Shown here in pieces: positions 8,750-15,583 of a stretch of DNA of 37,914 nucleotides. The translations under genes and the position numbers were made by a program. The stretch is from Paracoccaceae bacterium (lineage in GTDB: Bacteria > Pseudomonadota > Alphaproteobacteria > Rhodobacterales > Rhodobacteraceae). Below the pieces are notes generated by a model. It saw nothing but the letters and a program-made list of their open reading frames with translations, was not told where the DNA came from and made no database searches. How positions within the stretch are numbered: position 1 is the stretch's first letter; every line of letters starts with the position of its first letter. The stretch spans positions 1 to 37,914 of the forward strand of contig JALQTR010000084.1 of assembly GCA_023260835.1 (NCBI GenBank), given 5' to 3'.

Positions 8750-9919
8750 TCAGGCTGCGCCCAGTGAAAACTGGGGCTTGAGTGCGGCCTGAGTGGACAA
8801 TGACAGCGCGCTGCAGGTGTCCAAAATAATGTCCTCGGCTTCGATTGTGCCGTTCATATGCAGCACCATTGCGCGCTGAATGGCGTTTTCCAATTCGCGC
8901 ACATTCCCTGGCCAGTTGTAATCCAGCAGCCGCGCCATGGCCGCATCTGTCAGCCAAGGCATGGATTGCCCCTGCGGCAAATGTTTGCGCAGCAGCGCGG
9001 TGGCGATGGCGGGAATGTCTTGTGGACGCTCGCCCAAGGCACGCAGGGCCAGCGGGAAGACGTTCAGGCGGTAAAACAGATCCTCGCGGAATCTGCCTTC
9101 GCGCACTTCGGTGGGCATATCGCGGTTGGTGGTGGCGATCACGCGGATGTCCACCTCGATTTCTTTTTGTGTGCCAATGGGGGTGACTTTGCGTTCTTGC
9201 AAAACCCGCAACAGTTTTGATTGCAACCCAATGGGCATTTCAGAAATTTCGTCCAGCAGTAACGTGCCACCGTCGGCGGCGCGGAAAATACCTTTGTTGG
9301 CAACAGATGCGCCGGTAAAGGCGCCTTTTTCATGGCCGAACAAAATGGCTTCCAGCATATTTTCGGGGATTGCCGCGCAGTTGATGGCCACGAATGGAGC
9401 CTCTTTGCGCAAGGACCGATCATGGATAAAGCGGGCCATTACCTCTTTGCCGGTTCCCGTGGGGCCATTGATGAACACCGACACATCCGTGCGTGCCACG
9501 CGGGCGGCCAATTCCAGCAGGGCGGTTGTCTGCGGGTCCGCAGCCACCATTTTACTTTGGTCGCGGCAAATCAGATCGGCGCAGACCAACAGGCCGTAAT
9601 GGCTGGTGACGTCGGCGCTGCTGGTGGGGGCGAAGCCGATACGCAGCAATTTACCGCCCAGCTCTTCCTCGATCGAGAAGGCGGGGGCCAATGGATCGAT
9701 CACCACAACCAAATGCGGCCGCAGCGCACGTGCCTGTGCCAGCAATGCCTGTGCGCCGCCCAGTTGGGTTTCATATCCGGCGCTGTAAACCAAAATGGGC
9801 GCTTTGGGCGCCTCGGCTGTGGGCTGACCCAGTTGCACGGGCAGATGACGCCGGGCAATCAGCTGACCCAGCAGGGCGGCCTGATCAAAAGCGGTTGGTT
9901 CGATAATCACGTCGTTCAT
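8750..9919 (-). CDS. Sigma-54 activator (FlbD/FleT-type) lacking a DNA-binding domain
   Basis: This is an AAA+ enhancer-binding-type activator of sigma-54 RNA polymerase, probably controlling flagellar genes. The 389-aa product has an N-terminal domain of about 125 residues resembling a degenerate receiver, then Walker A GPTGTGKE (152-159), the sigma-54 contact loop GAFTGA (199-204), Walker B GGTLLLDE (217-224) and the lid motif NWPGNVRELENA. It ends about 25 residues after the AAA+ lid, with no room for a Fis-type helix-turn-helix. I chose the ATG at 9919 because GAAAGG lies 8 bases upstream; an upstream ATG at 9970 adds 17 implausible residues with no SD. Rhodobacter FleT is, as I recall, also described as lacking the DNA-binding domain and working with FleQ. 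It heads the fliE-to-fliM operon. Confidence 0.9.
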   Translation of the reverse strand: MNDVIIEPTAFDQAALLGQLIARRHLPVQLGQPTAEAPKAPILVYSAGYETQLGGAQALLAQARALRPHLVVVIDPLAPAFSIEEELGGKLLRIGFAPTSSADVTSHYGLLVCADLICRDQSKMVAADPQTTALLELAARVARTDVSVFINGPTGTGKEVMARFIHDRSLRKEAPFVAINCAAIPENMLEAILFGHEKGAFTGASVANKGIFRAADGGTLLLDEISEMPIGLQSKLLRVLQERKVTPIGTQKEIEVDIRVIATTNRDMPTEVREGRFREDLFYRLNVFPLALRALGERPQDIPAIATALLRKHLPQGQSMPWLTDAAMARLLDYNWPGNVRELENAIQRAMVLHMNGTIEAEDIILDTCSALSLSTQAALKPQFSLGAA

Positions 9920-9994
9920 GGCACTTGCCTTTCGTTGCGGACGTAATCCCAAAGGCAAACGCGGGGCCAACTGATGATTTTACGGTCAAATAAA

Positions 9995-10023
9995 ATTATA
10001 AACCATTGTTTGTTATTGTTTAA
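9995..10023 (-). promoter_or_regulatory. Candidate sigma-70 promoter for the activator-fliE operon
   Basis: On the minus strand a perfect TATAAT (10000-9995) follows a weak -35 TTAAAC (10023-10018) with a 17-base spacer, about 75 bases before the activator ATG. It lies in the AT-rich patch of the 253-base divergent region 9920-10172, which holds no gene. I see no well-spaced sigma-54 or CtrA (TTAA-N7-TTAA) site here. AT richness alone could produce the -10 match. Confidence 0.35.
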
Positions 10024-10172
10024 TTTTTTTGATTATTTTGCAACTTTTCTGGCGCGCATAGGGTCGTCAAATTTTTGGCGGTGAATATTGCGCCAGATCA
10101 AAAGCCTTTTTCAGACCATCTGTGTATTCTGGCCCCAGATTTGCAAAATCCATCCGTGGAAGGGGCCGCGAT

Positions 10173-10568
10173 ATGAATAAAACAGCTATATCCATTGTAT
10201 TTGGGGCATTCGTTTTGGCGGCTGCAACCTATGGCGCGTGGTGGTGGAATAAAAATTTTGCCCCGGTCAGTGATGGGTATATCCGGGTCGAGGTTCAGTT
10301 GATCAACAGCTGCCCCGTTCCCAGCAAATTTTTTGCCGCGCGCAGCACCAAAACCCATAAAATGGGGTGGTTTTCGGGGGATCAGACCACAATGGTTGTG
10401 CGCGCTGATGAAAAATTGGAATTGGTTTTGGATCCGAAATTTTCTGGCGTAACCTATGCGGGGTATAAAATTCCGGTCAGCCCACAAATGGTGCTTTCGG
10501 CGGATTGTTCATCCTCGGTTCGGCAAAAGATGGTCATCGATACGATGCGAAAACGATTTAATGAGTAA
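10173..10568 (+). CDS. Small membrane-anchored protein of unknown function
   Basis: I do not recognise this 131-aa protein. It has a short positive start (MNKT), one hydrophobic helix at about residues 5-23 (ISIVFGAFVLAAATYGAWW) and a polar domain of about 105 residues that would face the periplasm. Two cysteines lie there (in NSCPVPS and ADCSSS) and could form a disulfide. GGAAGGGG about 8 bases before ATG 10173 decides the start; an in-frame ATG at 10122 lacks an SD. It is divergent from the flagellar activator, and its stop codon forms the -35 box of the fliS promoter. Position between fli genes and fliS hints at a link to the flagellum or envelope, but nothing in the sequence shows it. 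Confidence 0.75.
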   Translation: MNKTAISIVFGAFVLAAATYGAWWWNKNFAPVSDGYIRVEVQLINSCPVPSKFFAARSTKTHKMGWFSGDQTTMVVRADEKLELVLDPKFSGVTYAGYKIPVSPQMVLSADCSSSVRQKMVIDTMRKRFNE

Positions 10569-10592
10569 AACTTTTCCCACACCCGCCGTTAT
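10566..10592 (+). promoter_or_regulatory. Sigma-28 (FliA) promoter for fliS
   Basis: TAAA (10566-10569), a 15-base spacer and GCCGTTAT (10585-10592) match the sigma-28 consensus TAAA-N15-GCCGATAA: all four -35 bases, exact spacing and 6 of 8 bases at -10. The predicted start near 10600 leaves about 23 bases before the fliS ATG with its AGGGAC SD. The -35 box overlaps the TAA stop of the preceding gene. Confidence 0.78.
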
Positions 10593-10622
10593 ACCCTTCA
10601 GCGAGCGATGAAAGGGACAATC

Positions 10623-10997
10623 ATGAATTACGCTTTGGCACGGGATCAATATCGTTCAAGCCGCACTGCGGGGCTGAGTGAGCTGTCAAACCCCCATGAG
10701 ATGATTTCCCTAACACTGGCCGAGCTGCGCAAATCCGTTGCCTATCTGGCGCGTGAAGGCGAAAAACCCGCGGAAATTAAATCCCGCCATATATCGCGTG
10801 CCCTGACGGCGGTTTATGTGCTGCAGACCAGTCTGGATTTTGATCGCGGCGGTGAAATCGCTAATAATCTGTTCCGGCTTTATGAATTTTGCCGCCAGCA
10901 ATTGCTGCGTGAGGTCAAGGCCGATGGCGCTGGCCGGCTGGTGGAATGTCGCGATGTGTTGGAAGACATACTTGACGCTTGGCAGTCGATGACCTAA
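10623..10997 (+). CDS. fliS: FliS, flagellin export chaperone
   Basis: FliS binds flagellin in the cytoplasm, prevents premature polymerisation and delivers it to the export gate (FlhA). The 124-aa product aligns by eye with enterobacterial FliS over its whole length: an N-terminal YALARDQYRSS segment, NPHEMISLTLAEL, then the signature LQTSLDFDRGGEIANNLFRL and YEFCRQQLL. The closing ILDAWQSM matches the usual DAW ending. I chose ATG 10623 because AGGGAC lies 7 bases upstream; an ATG five codons earlier (10608) overlaps the SD. It follows a sigma-28 promoter, which fits late-class expression together with flagellin. The flagellin gene is not in the window. Confidence 0.9.
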   Translation: MNYALARDQYRSSRTAGLSELSNPHEMISLTLAELRKSVAYLAREGEKPAEIKSRHISRALTAVYVLQTSLDFDRGGEIANNLFRLYEFCRQQLLREVKADGAGRLVECRDVLEDILDAWQSMT

Positions 10998-11017
10998 CTG
11001 CGCGTTTTAACCAAACA

Positions 11018-11034
11018 TCGCGGATGTACCGCGA
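11018..11034. other. Short perfect inverted repeat between fliS and the next gene
   Basis: TCGCGG-ATGTA-CCGCGA gives a 6-bp stem with a 5-base loop, 20 bases after the fliS stop and 21 bases before the next start codon. No T-run follows on the plus strand, so it is not a canonical terminator. It could be an mRNA-stabilising hairpin or an operator. A chance occurrence is possible. Confidence 0.35.
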
Positions 11035-11055
11035 TAAAACAGCGGTGGGTTCGAC

Positions 11056-11544
11056 GTGAATAAATATTGCCCAGATTGGATTTTCTCTGCCGTTGTGGCG
11101 CTGATTGCCAATCGGTATCTGGCCGATGATTTGGGGCTGGATGCCTTTGCCAATAAATATTCCGAAATTTTGGCCAAATATTACGTGCAAATCCCGCCAG
11201 ATGTTTTGGAAGAAGCGGCCGAAGGGTATCTGCGCGTTCTGATCGAAGCCGAAAGCGAAGACGCGATCGAGGTTTTGACCGCCTATTCCTACAATCAAAT
11301 TACCTTTGAAACCGGGCTTGCGCCGCGCAAATTAAAGGGGCTGTTCAGTTCGGCCTTTGATGGGGACAAAGACCCCAAATTCACCGTTCTGCAATCGGTG
11401 CGTGATTTCAAAGCCTTCTTGTACATGATGCGGTCCAAACCCGAATTGGCCGCCCCAGTTGGTTGGACTTGGACATTGATCGAAGATGGCGAATGGCTGA
11501 AGGACCTGGAAACGGTCGAGGTTTCAATCCTAGATTCGCTGTAA
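11056..11544 (+). CDS. Conserved-looking acidic protein of unknown function
   Basis: I do not recognise this 162-aa product. It is acidic, soluble (no signal peptide or membrane helix) and helical in its first half (YLADDLGLDAFANKYSEILAKYY, EEAAEGYLRVLIEAESEDAIEVL). The second half is Trp-containing (GWTWTLIEDGEWL). Translation probably starts at GTG 11056; the only SD-like sequence is a weak GGTGGG about 7 bases upstream. It follows fliS by 58 bases on the same strand and may share its transcript. It ends 2 bases before the convergent unknown gene at 11547. A role as partner or chaperone in flagellar export is possible from position only. Confidence 0.68.
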   Translation: MNKYCPDWIFSAVVALIANRYLADDLGLDAFANKYSEILAKYYVQIPPDVLEEAAEGYLRVLIEAESEDAIEVLTAYSYNQITFETGLAPRKLKGLFSSAFDGDKDPKFTVLQSVRDFKAFLYMMRSKPELAAPVGWTWTLIEDGEWLKDLETVEVSILDSL

Positions 11545-11546
11545 AA

Positions 11547-11903
11547 TCACGCGATCATATTCACCGCGGCGCCAAATCGTGGGGCATCGCGGTGCATGTT
11601 GGACAATAGCGCCTGTTTGGTCTGCGCGATATTGTGAACATACCGCGGCCCCCACAGGGCATCCCCCATTTGCCGGCTGGATTGCCCATCCGCTGACGGC
11701 GCGGATGTTGGTGCACAAACCTTTGAATTTATTTGAGAAATTTTTTGTGAAAAATATTCAGTTTCTGCCGTCATAAACCCGGCATCTGGCACAGCGCTTG
11801 CAATTTCACCCTGAAGATTGGCCGATTTGGCCGCATCCCGCTGCGCCAGCAGCATGGTTTTTGCAATATAGGATTGTGTCGCGCTATGAGCTTTCAGGTC
11901 CAC
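11547..11903 (-). CDS. Small protein of unknown function, GTG start
   Basis: The 118-aa product is not a family I know. It reads MDLKAHSATQSYIAKTMLLAQRD at the start, has a Ser/Ala/Pro-rich centre with one Cys, and closes with a helical stretch (GPRYVHNIAQTKQALLSN). I chose GTG 11903 because AGAGGCG lies about 7 bases upstream; earlier in-frame ATGs give a Cys/Arg-rich leader without an SD. It runs opposite to its neighbours: convergent with the gene ending at 11544 and divergent from the FliS-like gene at 12003, with a 99-base gap to the latter. No signal peptide or membrane segment is seen. It may be flagellar by location only. Confidence 0.55.
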   Translation of the reverse strand: MDLKAHSATQSYIAKTMLLAQRDAAKSANLQGEIASAVPDAGFMTAETEYFSQKISQINSKVCAPTSAPSADGQSSRQMGDALWGPRYVHNIAQTKQALLSNMHRDAPRFGAAVNMIA

Positions 11904-12002
11904 GATTTTTCGCCTCTTGCATCGGCAGGGCTTCACCCCAACCATGTTTACCATAGCATGATGGGCATCCAAAGTCCACGTGATGGGGCAAAGGCACGCC
12001 AT

Positions 12003-12341
12003 ATGCAGAAGAATTTTCCGGTGGATGCATTGGAAACCTGCGCGCTGCGTCTGTGGGAAGGCGAGGAACGTCTGTTCCAGCTAAGCCAGAAATCCGCAAT
12101 GGACGAAACCGCCATGGCGGAATTGCGCCGCATTATTCGACTGTTGCAATCCCTTATACCCGACCCAACCCGGTCGTTGGATTTGGCGCAGCGTTTGTTT
12201 TCACTGTTACTGCATCAGGTGATTGCGATGCTGTCACGCACGGGTCGCACAGATGCGCATGATTTTGCTGCTGAACGCAGTATTTTGTGGAACCTGCGCA
12301 ACAGTCTCAGCAGTTTTCAGCCGATGCGGGCTTGTGGATGA
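12003..12341 (+). CDS. FliS-like small helical protein (possible second chaperone)
   Basis: The 112-aa product is all-helical. Its segment at about residues 45-75 (LQSLIPDPTRSLDLAQRLFSLLLHQVIAML) can be laid over the FliS signature (LQTSLDFDRGGEIANNLFRLYEFCRQQLL) with a similar hydrophobic pattern, but the GGEIA residues are absent. I therefore call it FliS-like rather than FliS. AAAGG 8 bases upstream of ATG 12003 decides the start; two further in-frame ATGs at 11958 and 11961 lack an SD. Its TGA overlaps the next ATG as ATGA, so the two products are probably made together. It may also be a lineage-specific flagellar protein unrelated to FliS. Confidence 0.6.
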   Translation: MQKNFPVDALETCALRLWEGEERLFQLSQKSAMDETAMAELRRIIRLLQSLIPDPTRSLDLAQRLFSLLLHQVIAMLSRTGRTDAHDFAAERSILWNLRNSLSSFQPMRACG

Positions 12342-12601
12342 GCCAGATCAAAACATTGCAGGCGATTGGGGATGATTTGCGCCGTGCGGCGGCGGCTGGC
12401 GATGCCGCCGCGGTTGCCGATGCCATCAAAAAACGCCACGCTTTGATCGATCAGATGACGGCTCCATCGCCCGCGATCATGGATGTAATGCGCGCGGAAC
12501 TGGCCAAAGATGCGCAGGCATTGATGCAGGCCCAGTCACAACAGGCGACGCAAGCCCGCGACATGGCGCGCGCCCGCAGCGGGTATTTGCAGCAAAAGTA
12601 A
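12338..12601 (+). CDS. FliT/FlgN-like small helical protein
   Basis: This 87-aa product starts at the ATG overlapping the previous stop (ATGA). It reads as two or three amphipathic helices: LQAIGDDLRRAAAAGDAAAVADAIKKRHALIDQM is close to the FliT/FlgN chaperone pattern of a helix, an AGD turn and a xxRxxLIxxM helix. A Gln/Ala-rich C-terminal helix follows (QALMQAQSQQATQARDMA). Such chaperones carry filament-cap or hook-filament junction proteins to the export apparatus. Similarity is in pattern and size, not in diagnostic residues. The coupled FliS-like gene and nearby fliS support a flagellar role. Confidence 0.6.
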   Translation: MSQIKTLQAIGDDLRRAAAAGDAAAVADAIKKRHALIDQMTAPSPAIMDVMRAELAKDAQALMQAQSQQATQARDMARARSGYLQQK

Positions 12602-12642
12602 ATTCGGCTATAGAGGTGATGGATATCTTTTGGGGTGACTCC

Positions 12643-12888
12643 ATGTTTTTCAAACGCAGTCAGAAATCAACTGGAACGTGCCGAACCTGCATGATCTTGA
12701 GGGCGTTTTTAATCACAGCTTTGCCGTTGATTGTGTTGATGCCCTTTGCGGGCGATCGTTACCCTGTTCTGGGTCAGTTGACCGCCTGGCATTTTGTGGC
12801 GGTCTTATTTGGCTGGGGCTTCATCAGCTTGGCTGTGAAAATTATCCTGTGGCGAATTGAACAATCACAGATTAACAAAGATACATAA
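12643..12888 (+). CDS. Small two-helix membrane protein of unknown function
   Basis: The 81-aa product has a basic N-terminus with a CxxC (GTCRTC, about residues 11-16) and two hydrophobic helices at about 18-36 and 49-67, ending in a polar tail. This predicts a small inner-membrane protein with both ends on the same side. GGGGTGA five bases before ATG 12643 decides the start; an in-frame GTG/ATG at 12616/12619 has no comparable site. It lies 41 bases downstream of the FliT-like gene and is convergent with the 56-aa gene at 12898. I do not recognise a family. Confidence 0.65.
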   Translation: MFFKRSQKSTGTCRTCMILRAFLITALPLIVLMPFAGDRYPVLGQLTAWHFVAVLFGWGFISLAVKIILWRIEQSQINKDT

Positions 12889-12897
12889 AATACTGTA

Positions 12898-13068
12898 TTA
12901 TTTTGATTTATCCTGAATCCCATCTGCCAGATAGCGATCAAAAGGCACTGTCAAAATCTTGTCGCAGCGATCGTGTTCATCAAAATAGGTGACCTTCAGA
13001 TACAGCGCTGTTGTGCCGTTGCTGCAGTCGGCTTTTTGTGGGGTGAAGCTTTGCTTTGGGTATTCCAT
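12898..13068 (-). CDS. 56-aa protein of unknown function downstream of cobQ
   Basis: The product is a short soluble protein with two cysteines (ADCSNG, HDRCDK) and a beta-like centre (TALYLKVTYFDEHDRCDKILTVPFDRYL). A strong SD, AGGAGAG, lies about 6 bases upstream of ATG 13068 and argues that it is translated. It is 61 bases downstream of cobQ on the same strand, so it may be the third gene of a cobO-cobQ transcript. Nothing in the sequence gives a function. Its stop lies 9 bases from the convergent gene end at 12888, with an AT-rich imperfect inverted repeat (AAAATAC/GTATTATTTT) between them. Confidence 0.62.
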   Translation of the reverse strand: MEYPKQSFTPQKADCSNGTTALYLKVTYFDEHDRCDKILTVPFDRYLADGIQDKSK

Positions 13069-13129
13069 GAATGCTCTCCTAGCTCCGGCAGACCGGTGAT
13101 GAAGAAGCATTTGCAAAGTTCATGCCAGA

Positions 13130-14587
13130 TTAACGCGCGGTGTTCAGGATCCCGCTGACATCCAAATGGGTTTCGATGTGATCCGCCAGCGCGTCCAGTG
13201 TTGTGTCGACTTGAGCATCGTAATCGATGCCGGACACGGCGGCGCCCAGCCCTGCCAAGAAGGACCCGCGAAAGGCATTTTGAGTAAAGCAGCCGTGCAA
13301 ATAACTGCCCATAACACGGCCATCCTTACTGATGGCGCCGTCAAGATGGTCACCGATGCGCGCAAAGGGCCGCGCGCAATCGGGGCCAGTTGTTTGGCCG
13401 ATGTGGATTTCATAGCCTGTCAGCGGTATGTCCAGTTCGATGTGATGCGCCTGAACCGCGCGCAGCGTTTTATCGCCACCCATGACGGTTTTCACATCCA
13501 AAAGGCCCAGTCCGGGGGTTTCCCCCGGCGCGCCCTCGATCCCATCTGGGTCGGCGACTGTTTTGCCCAGCATTTGATAGCCACCGCAGATACCCAGAAT
13601 GCGCCCACCACGGCGGTGATGCGCCAACAGGTCGATGTCCCAGCCCTGCGCACGCATGAATGCCAAATCCCCGCGGGTGGATTTGGACCCCGGGATGATC
13701 ACCAAATCGGCATCGGCGGGCAGGGCCTCGCCTGGGTTCAACATGGTGACGCGCAGCCCGGGTTCTGCGGCCAGCGGGTCCAGATCGTCGAAATTGGCGA
13801 TACGAGACAGACGCAAACAGACCACATGAAACGCCCCCTTATGCGGGGCTGCGGCAATGTCCAGCGCATCTTCAGCTGGCAGGCGCCACGCGTCGCTGAA
13901 CCATGGCGCCACGCCAAACCCGCGCCATCCGGTTTGATCGGCGATCATGTCATAGCCATCATCAAACAGCCGCGGATCACCGCGGAATTTATTGATCATA
14001 AACCCCGCGATTTGCGCGCGGTCCTCATCTGATAGAACCGCCTGTGTGCCGATGATTTGCGCAATCACCCCGCCTCGGTCGATATCCCCGCATAGGATCA
14101 CCGGCACATTCGCGGCCACAGCAAACCCCATATTGGCAATATCGCCCTTGCGCAGGTTCACCTCGGCTGGGCTGCCGGCGCCTTCGACGATCACCAGATC
14201 ATGCGCAGCGCGCAGCCGGTTAAAACTGGCCAGAACCGCATCCAGTAATTGCGGTTTCAGCGCCGCATATTCGCGGGCGCGCACTGTGGTCAGGCGTTTG
14301 CCGCACACAACCACCTGTGATCCAACATCGCTTTCGGGTTTCAACAAAACGGGGTTCATATCCGTATGCGCGGCCAGCCCTGCGGCGCGTGCCTGCAACG
14401 CCTGCGCGCGCCCAATTTCCCCACCATCCATGGTGACAGCCGCGTTATTCGACATATTTTGTGGCTTGAAAGGGGCGACAGACAGCCCGCGCCGCCGTGC
14501 CGCGCGGCACAGCCCCGCAACCAGCATGGATTTGCCGACATTGCTGCCGGTGCCTTGGATCATTAGGGCGCGGGATTTGTTGGGCAT
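13130..14587 (-). CDS. cobQ: CobQ, adenosylcobyric acid synthase (glutamine-hydrolysing)
   Basis: CobQ amidates the b, d, e and g carboxylates of adenosylcobyrinic acid a,c-diamide using glutamine and ATP. The 485-aa product has the family N-terminus [12 protein letters not shown] (P-loop-like, residues 9-20) followed by [10 protein letters not shown]. The central segment includes [12 protein letters not shown]. The C-terminal class-I glutamine amidotransferase domain has the nucleophile Cys in [12 protein letters not shown] and the late His in GSYLHGCF. The length is typical. It starts 3 bases after the cobO stop and is cotranscribed with it, away from the main cob operon. Confidence 0.97.
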   Translation of the reverse strand: MPNKSRALMIQGTGSNVGKSMLVAGLCRAARRRGLSVAPFKPQNMSNNAAVTMDGGEIGRAQALQARAAGLAAHTDMNPVLLKPESDVGSQVVVCGKRLTTVRAREYAALKPQLLDAVLASFNRLRAAHDLVIVEGAGSPAEVNLRKGDIANMGFAVAANVPVILCGDIDRGGVIAQIIGTQAVLSDEDRAQIAGFMINKFRGDPRLFDDGYDMIADQTGWRGFGVAPWFSDAWRLPAEDALDIAAAPHKGAFHVVCLRLSRIANFDDLDPLAAEPGLRVTMLNPGEALPADADLVIIPGSKSTRGDLAFMRAQGWDIDLLAHHRRGGRILGICGGYQMLGKTVADPDGIEGAPGETPGLGLLDVKTVMGGDKTLRAVQAHHIELDIPLTGYEIHIGQTTGPDCARPFARIGDHLDGAISKDGRVMGSYLHGCFTQNAFRGSFLAGLGAAVSGIDYDAQVDTTLDALADHIETHLDVSGILNTAR

Positions 14588-14590
14588 GGT

Positions 14591-15202
14591 TTAAAACTCG
14601 ACCCCTTTTTGTGCCTTCACGCCATCACGGAACGGGTGTTTGGTCAGGGTCATTTCTGTGACCAAATCCGCGGCTTCGATTAATTCGGGTTTGGCGTTGC
14701 GCCCGGTTAGACACACATGGGTCATCTGGGGTTTTTCATGCAGCAAGAAATCAACCACCTCGTCTATGTCCAGATAATCGTACCGCAGGGCGATGTTAAT
14801 CTCATCCAGCAGAACGAATTGAATGGCGGGGTCCAGAATTTGCCGCTTGGCGATGTCCCACCCACGCTGGGCGGCGGCGATGTCGCGTTCGCGGTCTTGG
14901 GTTTCCCATGTAAACCCTTCGCCCGATACAAAAAACCGGCATTCATCCGCAAAGCGTGTGCGCAGGAATGTTTTTTCACCCGTATCCCAATTGCCCTTGA
15001 TGAATTGCACCACGGCGCAGGGCATATCATGCGCAATGCAGCGCATAATCATCCCAAACCCGGATGAGGATTTCCCCTTCCCAGGCCCAGTATTGACAAC
15101 AATCAAACCCTTTTCTTCGGTTTTGCCGGCCATCATTTTATCGCGCGCCGCCTTGATCTTGCGCATCTTTTCGGTGTGGCGGGCGTTCTCGTCTTGGGTC
15201 AT
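14591..15202 (-). CDS. cobO: CobO, cob(I)yrinic acid a,c-diamide adenosyltransferase
   Basis: CobO transfers the adenosyl group from ATP to the cobalt of corrinoids (CobA/BtuR type). The 203-aa product has the P-loop NTGPGKGKSSSGFG at about residues 33-46, then VVQFIKGNWDTGE, the LLDEINIALRYDYLD stretch, and TGRNAKPELIEAADLVTEM near the end. All are typical of the family. The true start is ATG 15202, which has AAGGAG 8 bases upstream; the frame remains open for another 110 codons towards the riboswitch, but that part has no SD and is not protein-like. It is divergent from the riboswitch-controlled operon, and no separate riboswitch precedes it. Confidence 0.97.
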   Translation of the reverse strand: MTQDENARHTEKMRKIKAARDKMMAGKTEEKGLIVVNTGPGKGKSSSGFGMIMRCIAHDMPCAVVQFIKGNWDTGEKTFLRTRFADECRFFVSGEGFTWETQDRERDIAAAQRGWDIAKRQILDPAIQFVLLDEINIALRYDYLDIDEVVDFLLHEKPQMTHVCLTGRNAKPELIEAADLVTEMTLTKHPFRDGVKAQKGVEF

Positions 15203-15222
15203 GATCGGCTCCTTGTGCAGGG

Positions 15223-15251
15223 TTGACGTGCTGGCTGTTATGCGGCATTTG
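15223..15251 (+). promoter_or_regulatory. Candidate promoter for the riboswitch-cobW operon
   Basis: TTGACG (15223-15228) is a near-consensus -35; 17 bases on lies CATTTG (15246-15251), a poor -10. The predicted start at about 15258 falls just before the first conserved riboswitch bases (15262), which is where it should be. The -10 is weak, so confidence is limited. Confidence 0.42.
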
Positions 15252-15261
15252 CCATGGGGCT

Positions 15262-15458
15262 GGTGCCTGTGTAAACAGGTGAAAAGGGAATGCGCACGCT
15301 TAAACACGGCATCTTGGTCGTTAAAGGCGCAGCGCAGCCGCCCCCGCGACCGTGATGGAAGGTATAACCCTTGCCCACAAACGCCACTGAATGGGACACC
15401 ATTTGGGAAGGCAGGGCAGGTTTGGCGCAGCCACCTTCCTAAGCCGAGGAGACCTGCC
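15262..15458 (+). promoter_or_regulatory. Cobalamin (AdoCbl) riboswitch aptamer
   Basis: All the conserved blocks of the cobalamin riboswitch occur in order on the plus strand: GGTGCC (15262), GGGAA (15286), GCCGCCCCCGCGACCGTGA (15337), GCCACTG (15383), GGGAAGGC (15405) and the B12 box AAGCCGAGGAGACCTGCC (15441-15458). The aptamer precedes the DUF1636-cobW-cobN operon by about 125 bases, a typical place for B12 feedback control. The 380-base stretch 15203-15583 holds this element, its promoter and its expression platform, and no gene. Confidence 0.96.
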
Positions 15459-15514
15459 AGCACGACTATGAACCCAACGCCGGACGGGGTGATCCGGGGC
15501 AGGGGTGTTGCAAT

Positions 15515-15582
15515 GGGGCGGTTGCGCCCCACTTGTGCGCCATCAGCCCCCGCCCATCAGGTAGGATGCGAAGGAGGCGCGC
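15515..15582 (+). promoter_or_regulatory. Probable translational expression platform of the riboswitch
   Basis: Two structures can form after the B12 box. GGGGCG-GTTG-CGCCCC (15515-15530) is a tight 6-bp hairpin without a following T-run, so it is not a canonical terminator. GTGCGCC (15535-15541) can pair over 7 bp (one G-U) with GGCGCGC (15576-15582), which overlaps the end of the AAGGAGG SD and the spacer before ATG 15584. That would hide the ribosome-binding site, consistent with control at translation. The pairing was found by eye and has not been folded. Confidence 0.55.
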
Positions 15583-15583
15583 A

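Noticed and set aside
10076-10091. Sigma-54-like TGGC...TTGC on the plus strand upstream of the 131-aa gene
   Set aside because: The spacing is GG-N11-GC; sigma-54 promoters require N10, so I do not call it.
11904-12002. Possible sigma-28 site on the minus strand before the 118-aa gene (TAAA and GCCGATGC)
   Set aside because: The spacer is 20 bases instead of 15 and the -10 is incomplete.
15203-15532. N-terminal extension of cobO by 110 codons
   Set aside because: It is antisense to the cobalamin riboswitch, unlike CobO homologues, and the internal ATG at 15202 has a perfect AAGGAG.
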